A stretch of DNA of 64,000 nt from Actinopolymorpha singaporensis (GTDB lineage Bacteria > Actinomycetota > Actinomycetes > Propionibacteriales > Actinopolymorphaceae), in NCBI RefSeq assembly GCF_900104745.1, contig NZ_LT629732.1, positions 4,885,981-4,949,980 of the forward strand, in the 5' to 3' direction. This document shows positions 8,506 through 16,854 of the stretch, piece after piece. The notes under the pieces were generated by a model. It saw only the letters and a program-made list of their open reading frames with translations. It was not told the DNA's origin and ran no database searches. How positions within the stretch are numbered: position 1 is the stretch's first letter; every line of letters begins with the position of its first letter. The position numbers and the translations under genes were made by a program.

Positions 8506-10152
8506 ATGAGTGTCGACGCACGTGCCGGGCAGCCCGCCGAGGAATCCGACCTCGTGGACGTCGCCCACCTGGTCACCGCCTACTACGCCGGTCACCCCGA
8601 CGCCGGTGTCGCGGACCAGCAGGTGTCCTTCGGTACGTCCGGCCACCGCGGATCGAGCCTTTCGCTCTCGTTCAACGACGACCACATCGCCGCGGTCAGC
8701 CAGGCGATCTGCGAGCACCGCGCGAACGCCGGCGTCACCGGGCCGCTCTACCTCGCCCGGGACACTCACGCCCTGTCCGAGCCGGCGTGGACCACCGCGC
8801 TGGAGGTGTTCGCGGCCAACGACGTGACAGTGCTGATCGACGCCCGCGACGGCTACACCCCGACACCGGCGTTGTCGCACGCGATCCTCGCCCACAACCG
8901 GGGCCGCACCGACGGCCTCGCCGACGGGGTGGTGGTCACGCCTTCGCACAACCCGCCCGCGGACGGCGGGTTCAAGTACAACCCACCGAACGGCGGACCG
9001 GCCGACACCGACGTCACCAGATGGATCCAGAACCGCGCGAACGAGATCGTCGGCGCCGGGCTGTCCGGCGTACGCCGGGTCCCGTTCGCCCGGGCACGTG
9101 CCGCCGACACCACCGACCGGTACGACTTCCTGGACGCCTACGTGCGCGACCTCCCGGCCGTCGTGAACCTGGACGCGGTCCGGTCGGCGGGGGTGCGGAT
9201 CGGCGCGGACCCGCTGGGCGGGGCGAGCGTCGCCTACTGGGGAGCGATCGGTGAGCGGTACGGACTGGACCTCACCGTGGTCAACCCGGTCGCGGACCCC
9301 ACCTGGCGGTTCATGACGCTGGACTGGGACGGCAAGATCCGGATGGACTGCTCCTCGCCGCACGCGATGGCCTCACTGATCGGCCGGCGCGAGGCGTACC
9401 AGGTCGCCACCGGCAACGACGCCGACGCCGACCGGCACGGCATCGTCACCCCCGACGGCGGGCTGATGAACCCCAACCACTACCTCGCGGTGGCGATCTC
9501 CTACCTGTTCGGGCACCGTGACGGCTGGCCGGGCGGCGCGACCGTCGGCAAGACGCTGGTGAGCTCGTCGATGATCGACCTGGTGGCCGCCGACCTCGGC
9601 CGGGCGCTGCTGGAGGTCCCGGTGGGCTTCAAGTGGTTCGTGCCGGGGTTGCTCGACGGCTCGGTGGGCTTCGGTGGCGAGGAGAGTGCCGGCGCGTCGT
9701 TCCTGCGTACCGACGGAACGGTCTGGACGACCGACAAGGACGGCATCCTGCTGGCGCTGCTCGCCTCGGAGATCCAGGCGGTGACCGGCCGCTCCCCCAG
9801 CGAGCACTACGCCGAGCTGACGGAGAGGTTCGGCGACCCGGCGTACGCCCGGGTGGACGCGCCCGCCAACCGCGAGCAGAAGGCGGCGCTGGGCAAGCTC
9901 GCCCCCGAACAGGTCACCGCCACCGAGCTCGCCGGCGAGGAGATCACCGCCAAGCTCACCAGGGCCCCGGGCAACGATGCGCCGATCGGCGGCCTGAAGG
10001 TGACGACCCGCAGCGCGTGGTTCGCCGCCAGGCCCTCCGGCACCGAGGACGTGTACAAGATCTACGCCGAGTCGTTCCAGGGGCCCGAGCACCTGGCGGA
10101 GGTGCAGAAGGAGGCCCGCGCGGTCGTCGACGCGGTCCTCGAGGGCGCCTGA
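8506..10152 (+). CDS. pgm: Phosphoglucomutase, alpha-D-glucose phosphate-specific
   Basis: Interconverts glucose 1-phosphate and glucose 6-phosphate, linking glycogen and nucleotide-sugar synthesis to glycolysis. The 548-residue length matches the E. coli-type enzyme (546). Visible motifs are FGTSGHRG near residue 45, the phosphoserine loop [13 protein letters not shown] near residue 145, the metal loop [10 protein letters not shown] near residue 305, the sugar-binding GGEESAGA near residue 390 and the phosphate-binding [10 protein letters not shown] near residue 510. ATG 8506 follows GAGGAGAGGGA. The lipoate ligase-like gene follows 95 bp downstream. Confidence 0.96.
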   Translation: MSVDARAGQPAEESDLVDVAHLVTAYYAGHPDAGVADQQVSFGTSGHRGSSLSLSFNDDHIAAVSQAICEHRANAGVTGPLYLARDTHALSEPAWTTALEVFAANDVTVLIDARDGYTPTPALSHAILAHNRGRTDGLADGVVVTPSHNPPADGGFKYNPPNGGPADTDVTRWIQNRANEIVGAGLSGVRRVPFARARAADTTDRYDFLDAYVRDLPAVVNLDAVRSAGVRIGADPLGGASVAYWGAIGERYGLDLTVVNPVADPTWRFMTLDWDGKIRMDCSSPHAMASLIGRREAYQVATGNDADADRHGIVTPDGGLMNPNHYLAVAISYLFGHRDGWPGGATVGKTLVSSSMIDLVAADLGRALLEVPVGFKWFVPGLLDGSVGFGGEESAGASFLRTDGTVWTTDKDGILLALLASEIQAVTGRSPSEHYAELTERFGDPAYARVDAPANREQKAALGKLAPEQVTATELAGEEITAKLTRAPGNDAPIGGLKVTTRSAWFAARPSGTEDVYKIYAESFQGPEHLAEVQKEARAVVDAVLEGA

Positions 10153-10247
10153 GGCGAACCCGCGCAACGGGAAGGACCGCGGCGTCCACCGGCGTTGACA
10201 CCACGTCGGCCGTGGTGCCGACGAGGAACAGAACGGCAGGTGGCGAA

Positions 10248-11300
10248 GTGCACGGTGAGTACAAGGTGCCGGGCGGGAAGCTGGTGGTCGTCGACCTCGA
10301 CGTCGCCGACGGTGCGCTGGCGGACGTCCGGGTCAGCGGCGACTTCTTCCTCGAACCCGACGAAGCGCTGGACGCGATCAACGCCGCCCTGACCGGGCTG
10401 CCGGCCACCGCCGACACCCAGGTGCTGACCGAACGCGTGGAGGCCGGGCTCGGCCCGGACGCCGTGCTCCTCGGCTTCTCCCCTCAGGCCGTGGCGATCG
10501 CCGTACGCCGCGCCCTCGCCCGGGCCACCGAGTGGCACGACCACGAGTGGCACCTGGTGCACGAGGGCCCGCAGGACCCGGCAATGCACATGGCGATCGA
10601 CGAGGTGCTGGCCGTGGACGTCGCCGCCGGACGCCGCCCGCCCACGCTGCGGATCTGGGAGTGGGCGAAGCCCTGTGTGGTGATCGGCAGCTTCCAGTCG
10701 CTGCGCAACGAGGTGGACGCCGAGGGCGCGCGCCGCCACGGCATCGAGGTGGTCCGCCGGATCAGCGGTGGCGGCGCGATGTTCATCGAGCCGGGCAACA
10801 CGATCACGTACTCGTTGTACGCACCCACGTCGCTCATCGACGGGATGTCGTTCGCCGACTCCTACGCCTACCTCGACGACTGGGTGCTCGGAGCGTTCAA
10901 CGAGGACCTCGGCGTCCGCGCGTGGTACCAACCGCTCAACGACATCACCTCCGACGGCGGCAAGATCGGCGGCGCCGCGCAGAAGCGGCTGGCCACCGGA
11001 GCGGTCCTGCACCACGTGACGATGGCCTACGACATCGACGCCGACAAGATGCTGGAGGTCCTGCGGATCGGGCGGGAGAAGCTGTCCGACAAGGGAACGA
11101 CCAGCGCCGGCAAGCGAGTGGACCCGTTGCGGCGCCAGACCGGACTGCCGCGGGAGGAGATCGTCGACAGGATGATCGCGCACTTCCGCCGGCGCCACGG
11201 CCTTGTCAACGACACCTTGACGGCCGCGGAGCGAGACGCCGCCGCCGCCCTGGTGGCCACGAAGTTCGGCACGACCGAGTGGACCGCACGAATCCCCTGA
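10248..11300 (+). CDS. Lipoate-protein ligase family protein with permuted domain order
   Basis: Attaches lipoate or a related acyl cofactor to carrier-protein lysines, or belongs to that ligase/octanoyltransferase group. Residues about 1-95 (EYKVPGGKLVVVDLDV, VSGDFFLEPDEAL) resemble the accessory domain that is C-terminal in E. coli LplA. Residues about 100-345 form the catalytic BPL/LplA/LipB domain with RRISGGGAMFIEPGN and the Lys-containing DGGKIGGAAQKRL. The accessory domain therefore precedes rather than follows the catalytic domain. The 350-residue GTG 10248 frame begins exactly at the accessory domain after an AGGTGG ribosome-binding site. No 2-oxoacid dehydrogenase genes are adjacent. 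Confidence 0.85.
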   Translation: MHGEYKVPGGKLVVVDLDVADGALADVRVSGDFFLEPDEALDAINAALTGLPATADTQVLTERVEAGLGPDAVLLGFSPQAVAIAVRRALARATEWHDHEWHLVHEGPQDPAMHMAIDEVLAVDVAAGRRPPTLRIWEWAKPCVVIGSFQSLRNEVDAEGARRHGIEVVRRISGGGAMFIEPGNTITYSLYAPTSLIDGMSFADSYAYLDDWVLGAFNEDLGVRAWYQPLNDITSDGGKIGGAAQKRLATGAVLHHVTMAYDIDADKMLEVLRIGREKLSDKGTTSAGKRVDPLRRQTGLPREEIVDRMIAHFRRRHGLVNDTLTAAERDAAAALVATKFGTTEWTARIP

Positions 11301-11559
11301 CGGCTTTGGTTTCCCGGGGTTTTCGGGAGCGTGCCGGATGTACCGGCGGACCGTGATGCGCCTCGCCGACGCCGGAAAATGTCCGAACGGTGTCCGGTTG
11401 CCGCGGAACGGACGTCCGATTCCGGAAGGGAATGAAACCAAGCTTCACCTGGCGGACCTTTCGTGAAAGATGATGATTGTCCGTACGGGGGGCGGCCTTC
11501 TTCGATACACGCGTTCCTCCTGGCGGACCGACCACCAATACAGGGGAGGACCGCACCAC

Positions 11560-12528
11560 ATGAAGCTACGAAGCGCAATCGCCGCGACGTCTCTGGTCGC
11601 AGCAGGCGGGATCGCGTTCGCGATGCCGGCCAACGCCGACCTGGTGACTCGTTGCGTCGGCGAGGGCGGTGCCGTCACCGTTCCCGGCGACCTGGTTGTC
11701 CCGGCGGGCAAGGCCTGCTGGCTCAACGGCACCACTGTCGAGGGAAACGTGCGGGTCGCAGCCGGCGCGGACCTGATCGTCGACGGTGCGACGTTCAAGG
11801 GTTCCGTCACCGTGGCGGAGAACGCCTACGTCGACACCACCGACACCACGATCGCCCAGAACGTCAGCACCAACAACGCCTTCGGGTCGTACTTCTACGG
11901 CAGCAACCTCGGTGGCGCGGTCAACGCCAAGGCCGACGAGGGTTCTGAGTACGACGGGTTCGTCTACACCGTCGACTCCAAGGTCACCGGCCGGGTCAAC
12001 GCCTCGGTCCCGGGCGAGGTCGTCGTGGACGGCTCGCAGGTCGGTGGCGCTCTCACCGGCCAGGGCACGCGTTACCTGGACGTCTACAACTCCACGATCG
12101 ACGGCAAGCTCACGGTCGCCGACAACGAGGAGGGCTCGGTCTTCTGCGAGAGCGAGGTCTACGGGGACGCCGGCTACACGGGCAACTCCGGCACCCTGCA
12201 GCTGGGCGCCGACGGGCCGCTGGCCCCGTGCTCCGGCACCAGCTACTGGGGTGGGAACGTCGACGTCTCGAACAACGCCGGGACCATCGTGGTGAGCAAC
12301 AACATCGTGCGCGGCAACCTCTCCGGTACCGGGAACGACCCGGCGCCGACCGGTGAGAACAACCGTGTGCGTGGCTCGGTGTCGGGTCAGTTCGAGAACC
12401 TCCAGGCTCCGGCCGCCATGCGGATGGCCGCGCCGCAGGACCGCAAGGACGACCTCGCCGGGACGGTGAAGGAGCGCCGGGCCGACGCGCAGGCCGAGGC
12501 CAAGGCGGCCGGCAAGGCTCGGCTCTGA
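11560..12528 (+). CDS. Secreted beta-helix-like repeat protein of unknown function
   Basis: The 322-residue product starts with a Sec signal peptide (MKLRSAIAATSLVAAGGIAF, cleavage near NADL). The mature part has successive short beta-strand units such as TVEGNVRVAAGADLIVDGAT, FKGSVTVAENA, SKVTGRVNASVPGEVVVDGS and GNLSGTGN, the pattern of parallel beta-helix or bactofilin-like shells. Cysteines are few (RCVGEG, KACWLN, VFCESE, APCSGT) and could form disulfides. The C-terminal 45 residues are Ala/Lys/Arg-rich and probably disordered. ATG 11560 follows GGGGAGGA. No lipid anchor or sortase signal is visible. I do not recognise a named family. Confidence 0.75.
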   Translation: MKLRSAIAATSLVAAGGIAFAMPANADLVTRCVGEGGAVTVPGDLVVPAGKACWLNGTTVEGNVRVAAGADLIVDGATFKGSVTVAENAYVDTTDTTIAQNVSTNNAFGSYFYGSNLGGAVNAKADEGSEYDGFVYTVDSKVTGRVNASVPGEVVVDGSQVGGALTGQGTRYLDVYNSTIDGKLTVADNEEGSVFCESEVYGDAGYTGNSGTLQLGADGPLAPCSGTSYWGGNVDVSNNAGTIVVSNNIVRGNLSGTGNDPAPTGENNRVRGSVSGQFENLQAPAAMRMAAPQDRKDDLAGTVKERRADAQAEAKAAGKARL

Positions 12529-12875
12529 CGGTGGCCGTACGCCACGGCGGATCGACGACTGACTCGCAGAAGTACCTGAGATAACAGAAGTTCGGCAGCA
12601 GACACCGTGAGGTCGACGGTGCGACGCGGTGGCCGGGTCCGGTGGGCCCGGCCACCGCTCGCGTTCGCGAGGATCGCGGGCAGGTCGGTCATGCACGGCC
12701 CCGAGGTCGCCGCACGAACCGTCGGGCGAGCCCTCCGCCACGGGACCGTCCGCGTCTGCCCGGACTCCTCCCACGCCGTCAATGGCGGGTACCCCGACCG
12801 GATTCGCCGCCGACATCGCCGCCCTCGTCACGGCCCCGAAGGCCGGCCCGGACAGTACGACCGCTGGGGTCTGGC
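12529..12875. other. Intergenic region with a terminator and otherwise nothing recognised
   Basis: This 347-bp gap lies between the secreted protein and the crotonase gene, which converge. It contains the hairpin at 12626-12658. The remaining open frames on both strands have no family resemblance or clear ribosome-binding site, and I see no RNA gene. Confidence 0.5.
12626..12658. terminator. Hairpin downstream of the secreted beta-helix protein gene
   Basis: Inverted repeat with 15-nt arms, GCGGTGGCCGGGTCC against GGGCCCGGCCACCGC, differing at one pair, around a 3-nt loop. It is about 100 bp past the stop and faces the convergent crotonase gene. No T-run follows. Confidence 0.45.
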
Positions 12876-13664
12876 CTAGGTGCCGGTCCAGGAAGCACGC
12901 CGCTTGGCCACGAACGCCGCCACGCCCGCACGGAAGTCCGCGCTGTCGTAGACGCGGTGCACGAGGTCGGTGTCGTCCGGGACGCGCGCGGCCATGACCC
13001 GGCGTACGGCCTGCTTGGTGGCCCACATCGTCAGCGGCGCGTGTTCGGCCAGCCTGGCAACCAGCGCCTCGGCCGCGGCGTCGACCTCCCCGGGCTCGCA
13101 CACCTGCGACAGGAACCCCGCCGCCGCGACCTCGGTCTCGTCCAGCAGCCTGGCCCGCAACACCATGTCGAGCGTTCGGGCGGGCCCGAGGTTGTCCACC
13201 AGCAGCGCGACCGTAGGGGTGGACAGGCAGTTGCCCACGGTCCGCGCGATGGGCACGCCGAACCGCGTCCCGCGGGCGGCGATCCGCAGGTCGCACGACG
13301 CGGCGATGGCAAGGCCCGCGCCCACGCAGTAGCCGGTGAGCACCGCGACGGTCGGCACCCGCACCCCGGCCACCGTCTCCAGCAGCCGGGTCATCCTCCG
13401 CTCGTACGCCACTCCGGCGTCGCCGCCGGTGAACTCCCCGAACTGCCCGATGTCGGTGCCCGCGACGAACGCCTCGTCACCGGCACCCCGCAGCACCATC
13501 ACCCGGATCGAGGAGTCGGACTCGGCCCGGTCGCAGGCGGCCAGCAGTCCGTCGTACATCGCCCAGGTCATGGCGTTGCGTCGCTCCGGACGGTTGAAGG
13601 TCACCCGCAGCACCGGCCCGTCGCGCTCGACCAGCAGTTCCTTCGCGGTTCCCGCGTCACTCAC
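12876..13664 (-). CDS. Enoyl-CoA hydratase/isomerase (crotonase) family protein without the classical glutamate pair
   Basis: A 262-residue crotonase-fold protein expected to act on an acyl-CoA. It shows the family entry VTFNRPERRNAM, the oxyanion-hole region AFVAGTDIGQF near residue 70, TGYCVGAGLAIAASCDLRIA near residue 110 and FGVPIARTVGNCLS near residue 140. At the positions of the two catalytic glutamates of rat hydratase (E144 and E164) my alignment by eye gives Ala and Ile, so simple hydration is doubtful. GTG 13664 overlaps the CoA-transferase stop by 4 nt, implying translational coupling. It is the last gene of the ABC/CoA operon. Confidence 0.85.
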   Translation of the reverse strand: MSDAGTAKELLVERDGPVLRVTFNRPERRNAMTWAMYDGLLAACDRAESDSSIRVMVLRGAGDEAFVAGTDIGQFGEFTGGDAGVAYERRMTRLLETVAGVRVPTVAVLTGYCVGAGLAIAASCDLRIAARGTRFGVPIARTVGNCLSTPTVALLVDNLGPARTLDMVLRARLLDETEVAAAGFLSQVCEPGEVDAAAEALVARLAEHAPLTMWATKQAVRRVMAARVPDDTDLVHRVYDSADFRAGVAAFVAKRRASWTGT

Positions 13665-14884
13665 TCCGACCGTCCTTCCCGGTCCGGTCCGCCGTGCTGC
13701 ACCGCCCCGGCGGCTTCCAGTCCCTCGATCTCCGACATCGCGAATCCTGCCTCGCGCAGGACCTCGCGGCTGTCGGCGCCCAGCGACGGGCCGGCTCGGC
13801 CGCGCACCGGCGGGGTGGCCGACATGCGCATCGGCGAACCGAGCTGGCGTACGGCACCGAGCGTGGGGTGCGGCGCGTCCCAGTAGTAGTCCCGCTCCCG
13901 CAGGTGGGCGTCGGTGAACACCTCGGCGTAGTCCGCGATCGGCGCGCACGGAACGCCGGCCCTCTCCAACGCCCGCACCAGGTCCTCGGTCTGCCAACCG
14001 CGGGTTGCGCGTTCGATCACCGGGGTCAGCTCGGACCGCAGCAGTTGCCGCTGGTAGGCGTCGGCGTAGCGCGGGTCGTCGGCGAGCTCCGCCAGGCCCA
14101 GCACGTCGCAGGCCGCCACCCACGACCGCGGCGTGACCGCGCCGAACGTCACCCAGCCGTCGGCAGTGGCGAACGCCTGGTACGGCGCGGTGCTCTGGTG
14201 CGCCGAGCCCAGCCGCCCGCCGACCTCGCCGGTGGCGAAGTACCTCCCGGCCTCCCAGATGCCCATCGACACCGCCGACTCGAACAGCGACACGTCGACG
14301 TGCTGCCCTTCCCCGCCGGCGTCCCGGGCCCGCAGCGCGGCCAGCGCCGCCAGAGCGCCGTACAGGCCGCAGGTGAGGTCGCACAGCGGTACGCCCACCT
14401 TGGCCGGCGGGCCGTCCGGCTCCCCCGTGATGCTCATCAGCCCCGCCCGTGCCTGCGCCATCACGTCCAGGCCGGGCAGGCTCGCCCGCGGACCGTCCTG
14501 CCCCCACCCCGACAGTGACACGTACACCAGCCGCGGGTTCAGCGCCCGCACGCTCTCGTAGTCGAAGCCGAGGGCGTCCATCACCCCTGGCCGGAGGTTC
14601 TGCAGGAACACGTCGGCGGTCGTGAGCAGCCTTGTCAACACCGCCTTGCCCCCCGGATGCTTGAGGTCGACCGCCACCGAACGCTTGTTGCGGTTGAGCC
14701 GGACGAACGCCGACCCCTCTCCCTGCAGGTACGGGCCGACCTGGCGGGCCGGGTCTCCCCTGCGGGGTGGCTCCACTTTCACCACGTCCGCGCCGAGGTC
14801 GGCGAGCTGCATCCCGGCGAACGGCGCGGCCATGAAGACGCCGACCTCCACCACCCGTACGCCCGAAAGGCTCCCCTGGTCCAT
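13661..14884 (-). CDS. CaiB/BaiF (class III) CoA-transferase
   Basis: Moves coenzyme A between carboxylic acids through an enzyme aspartyl-CoA intermediate. The 407-residue product has the class III opening GVRVVEVGVFMAAPFAGMQL, LADLGADVVKVEPPRRGDPA, then LNRNKRSVAVDLKHPGGKA and LSGWGQDGPRASLPGLDVMA, where the Asp after GL is the expected nucleophile near residue 155. ATG 14884 has GGGGA about 8 nt upstream. The stop overlaps the crotonase start. Being downstream of ABC permease genes it probably activates an imported acid or a product of it. Substrate unknown. Confidence 0.92.
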   Translation of the reverse strand: MDQGSLSGVRVVEVGVFMAAPFAGMQLADLGADVVKVEPPRRGDPARQVGPYLQGEGSAFVRLNRNKRSVAVDLKHPGGKAVLTRLLTTADVFLQNLRPGVMDALGFDYESVRALNPRLVYVSLSGWGQDGPRASLPGLDVMAQARAGLMSITGEPDGPPAKVGVPLCDLTCGLYGALAALAALRARDAGGEGQHVDVSLFESAVSMGIWEAGRYFATGEVGGRLGSAHQSTAPYQAFATADGWVTFGAVTPRSWVAACDVLGLAELADDPRYADAYQRQLLRSELTPVIERATRGWQTEDLVRALERAGVPCAPIADYAEVFTDAHLRERDYYWDAPHPTLGAVRQLGSPMRMSATPPVRGRAGPSLGADSREVLREAGFAMSEIEGLEAAGAVQHGGPDREGRSE

Positions 14885-14959
14885 TGCGTTTCCCCTCACC
14901 TGTCCTGGATCGCCGGCCTGGATCGCCTGCCCGGATCGCCTGCCTGGTGTGCTGCGTGG

Positions 14960-15856
14960 CTATCTCCCCGAGATGCCGGTCATCACCACGCCCCGGATGA
15001 ACTGCCGCTGCGCCACGAAGAACACGATCAGCACCGGGACCACCAAGAACATCGACGCCGCCATGCTGATGTTCCACGAGGCGTCCGTGGGCGAGATGAA
15101 CGCTCGCAGTCCGAGCGCCAGCGTCTTGTTCCCCTCGCTCTGCAGGTAGATCAACGGCAGCAGGAAGTCGTTCCAGTGATAGACGAACGAGAAGATGCCC
15201 ACCGCGACGAGGACCGGCCTGGACAGCGGCAGCATGATGTGCCACCAGATCCGCAGGTTCGAGGCACCGTCGAGCCGGGCCGCCTCGTCGAAGTCGCGCG
15301 GGATGGTGAGATAGAACTGCCGTACCAGAAAGACGTTGAACGCACCGCCGCCGAGGAACGCCGGCACCACCAGGGGCGCGAACGTGTCCACCCAGCCCAG
15401 CGACCGGAACAACACGAACTGCGGCACCAGCGTCACCACGTCCGGCAGCATCATCGTGGACAGCAGCAGGTAGAACAGCAATCTCCGGCCCGGGAACCGC
15501 AGCCGGGCGAAGCCGAACGCCACCAGCGAGCTGGACAGAAGCGTCCCGGTCATCGCCAGGATGGTGATCATCGCGGTGTTGGCCAGCCAGACCAGCAGTG
15601 GTGCCCGGTCCATCGCCTCCAGGTAGTTGGCCCACCGCACCGGGTTCGGGATCCACACCGGCGGATAGGCGAACACCTGACCCTGCGCCTTCAGCGACGT
15701 GGACACCAGCCAGAGCATCGGGATCGAGAAGACGGCCGCGAGGGCCGCCAGTACGGCGTACAGCACCGCCTTGCGTGCGATCGCCGTCCCGCTCGTCGCG
15801 CTGCTTCTGGTTGACCTGCTTCTGGTCGTACTGCCGCTCGTCACGCTGCCGCTCAT
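14960..15856 (-). CDS. Carbohydrate ABC transporter permease, MalG type
   Basis: Inner-membrane permease of a CUT1 importer. The 298-residue product has a Ser/Thr-rich cytoplasmic N-terminus, six predicted membrane segments, and the EAA loop EAARLDGASNLRIWWHIMLP near residue 195 that docks the ATPase. The downstream SFVYHWNDFLLPLIYL is typical of MalG-type partners. ATG 15856 overlaps the stop of the partner permease by 4 nt (ATGA). No ATPase gene accompanies the operon, so a shared MsiK-type ATPase must be supplied from elsewhere. Confidence 0.93.
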   Translation of the reverse strand: MSGSVTSGSTTRSRSTRSSATSGTAIARKAVLYAVLAALAAVFSIPMLWLVSTSLKAQGQVFAYPPVWIPNPVRWANYLEAMDRAPLLVWLANTAMITILAMTGTLLSSSLVAFGFARLRFPGRRLLFYLLLSTMMLPDVVTLVPQFVLFRSLGWVDTFAPLVVPAFLGGGAFNVFLVRQFYLTIPRDFDEAARLDGASNLRIWWHIMLPLSRPVLVAVGIFSFVYHWNDFLLPLIYLQSEGNKTLALGLRAFISPTDASWNISMAASMFLVVPVLIVFFVAQRQFIRGVVMTGISGR

Positions 15857-16848
15857 CGTGCGTCCTCACCCTCGTAGTGCACCCACGACCGCGACAACCG
15901 GAACTGCACCAGCGAGAAGACCAGGATGACCAGGAAGATCACCCACGCGTACGCCGCGGCGTAGCCCATCCGGAACTGCTCGAACCCCAGGCGGTACAGG
16001 TAGAGCACCGAGAACAACGTGGACTGCTCGGGCCCGCCGTTCCCGGCGAGCAGGAACGCGCTGGTGAAGATCTGGAAGGACCCGATGATGCCGAGTACGA
16101 GGTTGAACAGGATCACCGGCGAGAGCATCGGCACGGTCACCGCCCAGAAGCGATGCCACCAGTTCGCGCCGTCCACCTGCGCGGCGTCGTGCAGCGTCTG
16201 CGGAATGCCCTGCAGCCCGGCCAGGAAGATCACCATGGTGTTGCCGATCCCCCACAGGTTCATCAGGATGAACGACGGCTTGGCGGTGTGCGGGTCCTGC
16301 AGCCACTGGAGTTCGGGCAGCCCGACCATGTGCAACACCGAGTTGGCAAGGCCCACTTCCGGGTTGAGGATCCAGAACCACAGGATCGCGTTCGCCACTG
16401 CCGGCATCACCGCGGGCAGGTAGAACAACGTCCGGAACACCGACCGGAAACGCACCCGCTGGTTGAGCAGCATCGCCGCGCCGAGTGCGGTCACCAGGTT
16501 GAGCGGAACGCTGATCACGGTGAAGAACGCGGTGTTCCACAACGACTTGGCCACCAGCCGGTCATGCAGAAGCAACCGGAAGTTGCCAAGGCCCGCCCAG
16601 GTGGGTGGGCTGAACAGATCCCAGTCCAGGAAGGCCATCACCAGCGAGGCGAGCATCGGGCCCGCGACCAGGAACACGAACCCGACCAACCAGGGCGCGA
16701 TGAACAGGTAGCCGTCGATCGCCTCCCGGCGCCGAGTGCCGAGCGGGCCCCGCGACCGGCGCATCCCGGCGATGCCGCGACTGCCGCGGAGTCCGCGCCG
16801 CCCACGGGTCGCCGGCTCCTCCCGCGGGTCGGCCGTCTGCGTGACCAT
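15853..16848 (-). CDS. Sugar ABC transporter permease, MalF type
   Basis: Partner inner-membrane permease of the same CUT1 importer, 331 residues. After an Arg-rich cytoplasmic N-terminus come six predicted membrane segments beginning GYLFIAPWLVGFVFLVAGPM. The EAA-like loop reads DAAQVDGANWWHRFWAVTVP near residue 235. It overlaps the MalG-type start by 4 nt and follows the binding-protein stop by 6 nt, so the three are one transcriptional unit. Confidence 0.93.
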   Translation of the reverse strand: MVTQTADPREEPATRGRRGLRGSRGIAGMRRSRGPLGTRRREAIDGYLFIAPWLVGFVFLVAGPMLASLVMAFLDWDLFSPPTWAGLGNFRLLLHDRLVAKSLWNTAFFTVISVPLNLVTALGAAMLLNQRVRFRSVFRTLFYLPAVMPAVANAILWFWILNPEVGLANSVLHMVGLPELQWLQDPHTAKPSFILMNLWGIGNTMVIFLAGLQGIPQTLHDAAQVDGANWWHRFWAVTVPMLSPVILFNLVLGIIGSFQIFTSAFLLAGNGGPEQSTLFSVLYLYRLGFEQFRMGYAAAYAWVIFLVILVFSLVQFRLSRSWVHYEGEDAR

Positions 16849-16854
16849 CGCCGA

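Noticed and set aside
12607-12879. 90-residue plus-strand open frame in the gap before the crotonase gene
   Set aside because: It spans a hairpin, has Arg-rich random composition and no clear ribosome-binding site.
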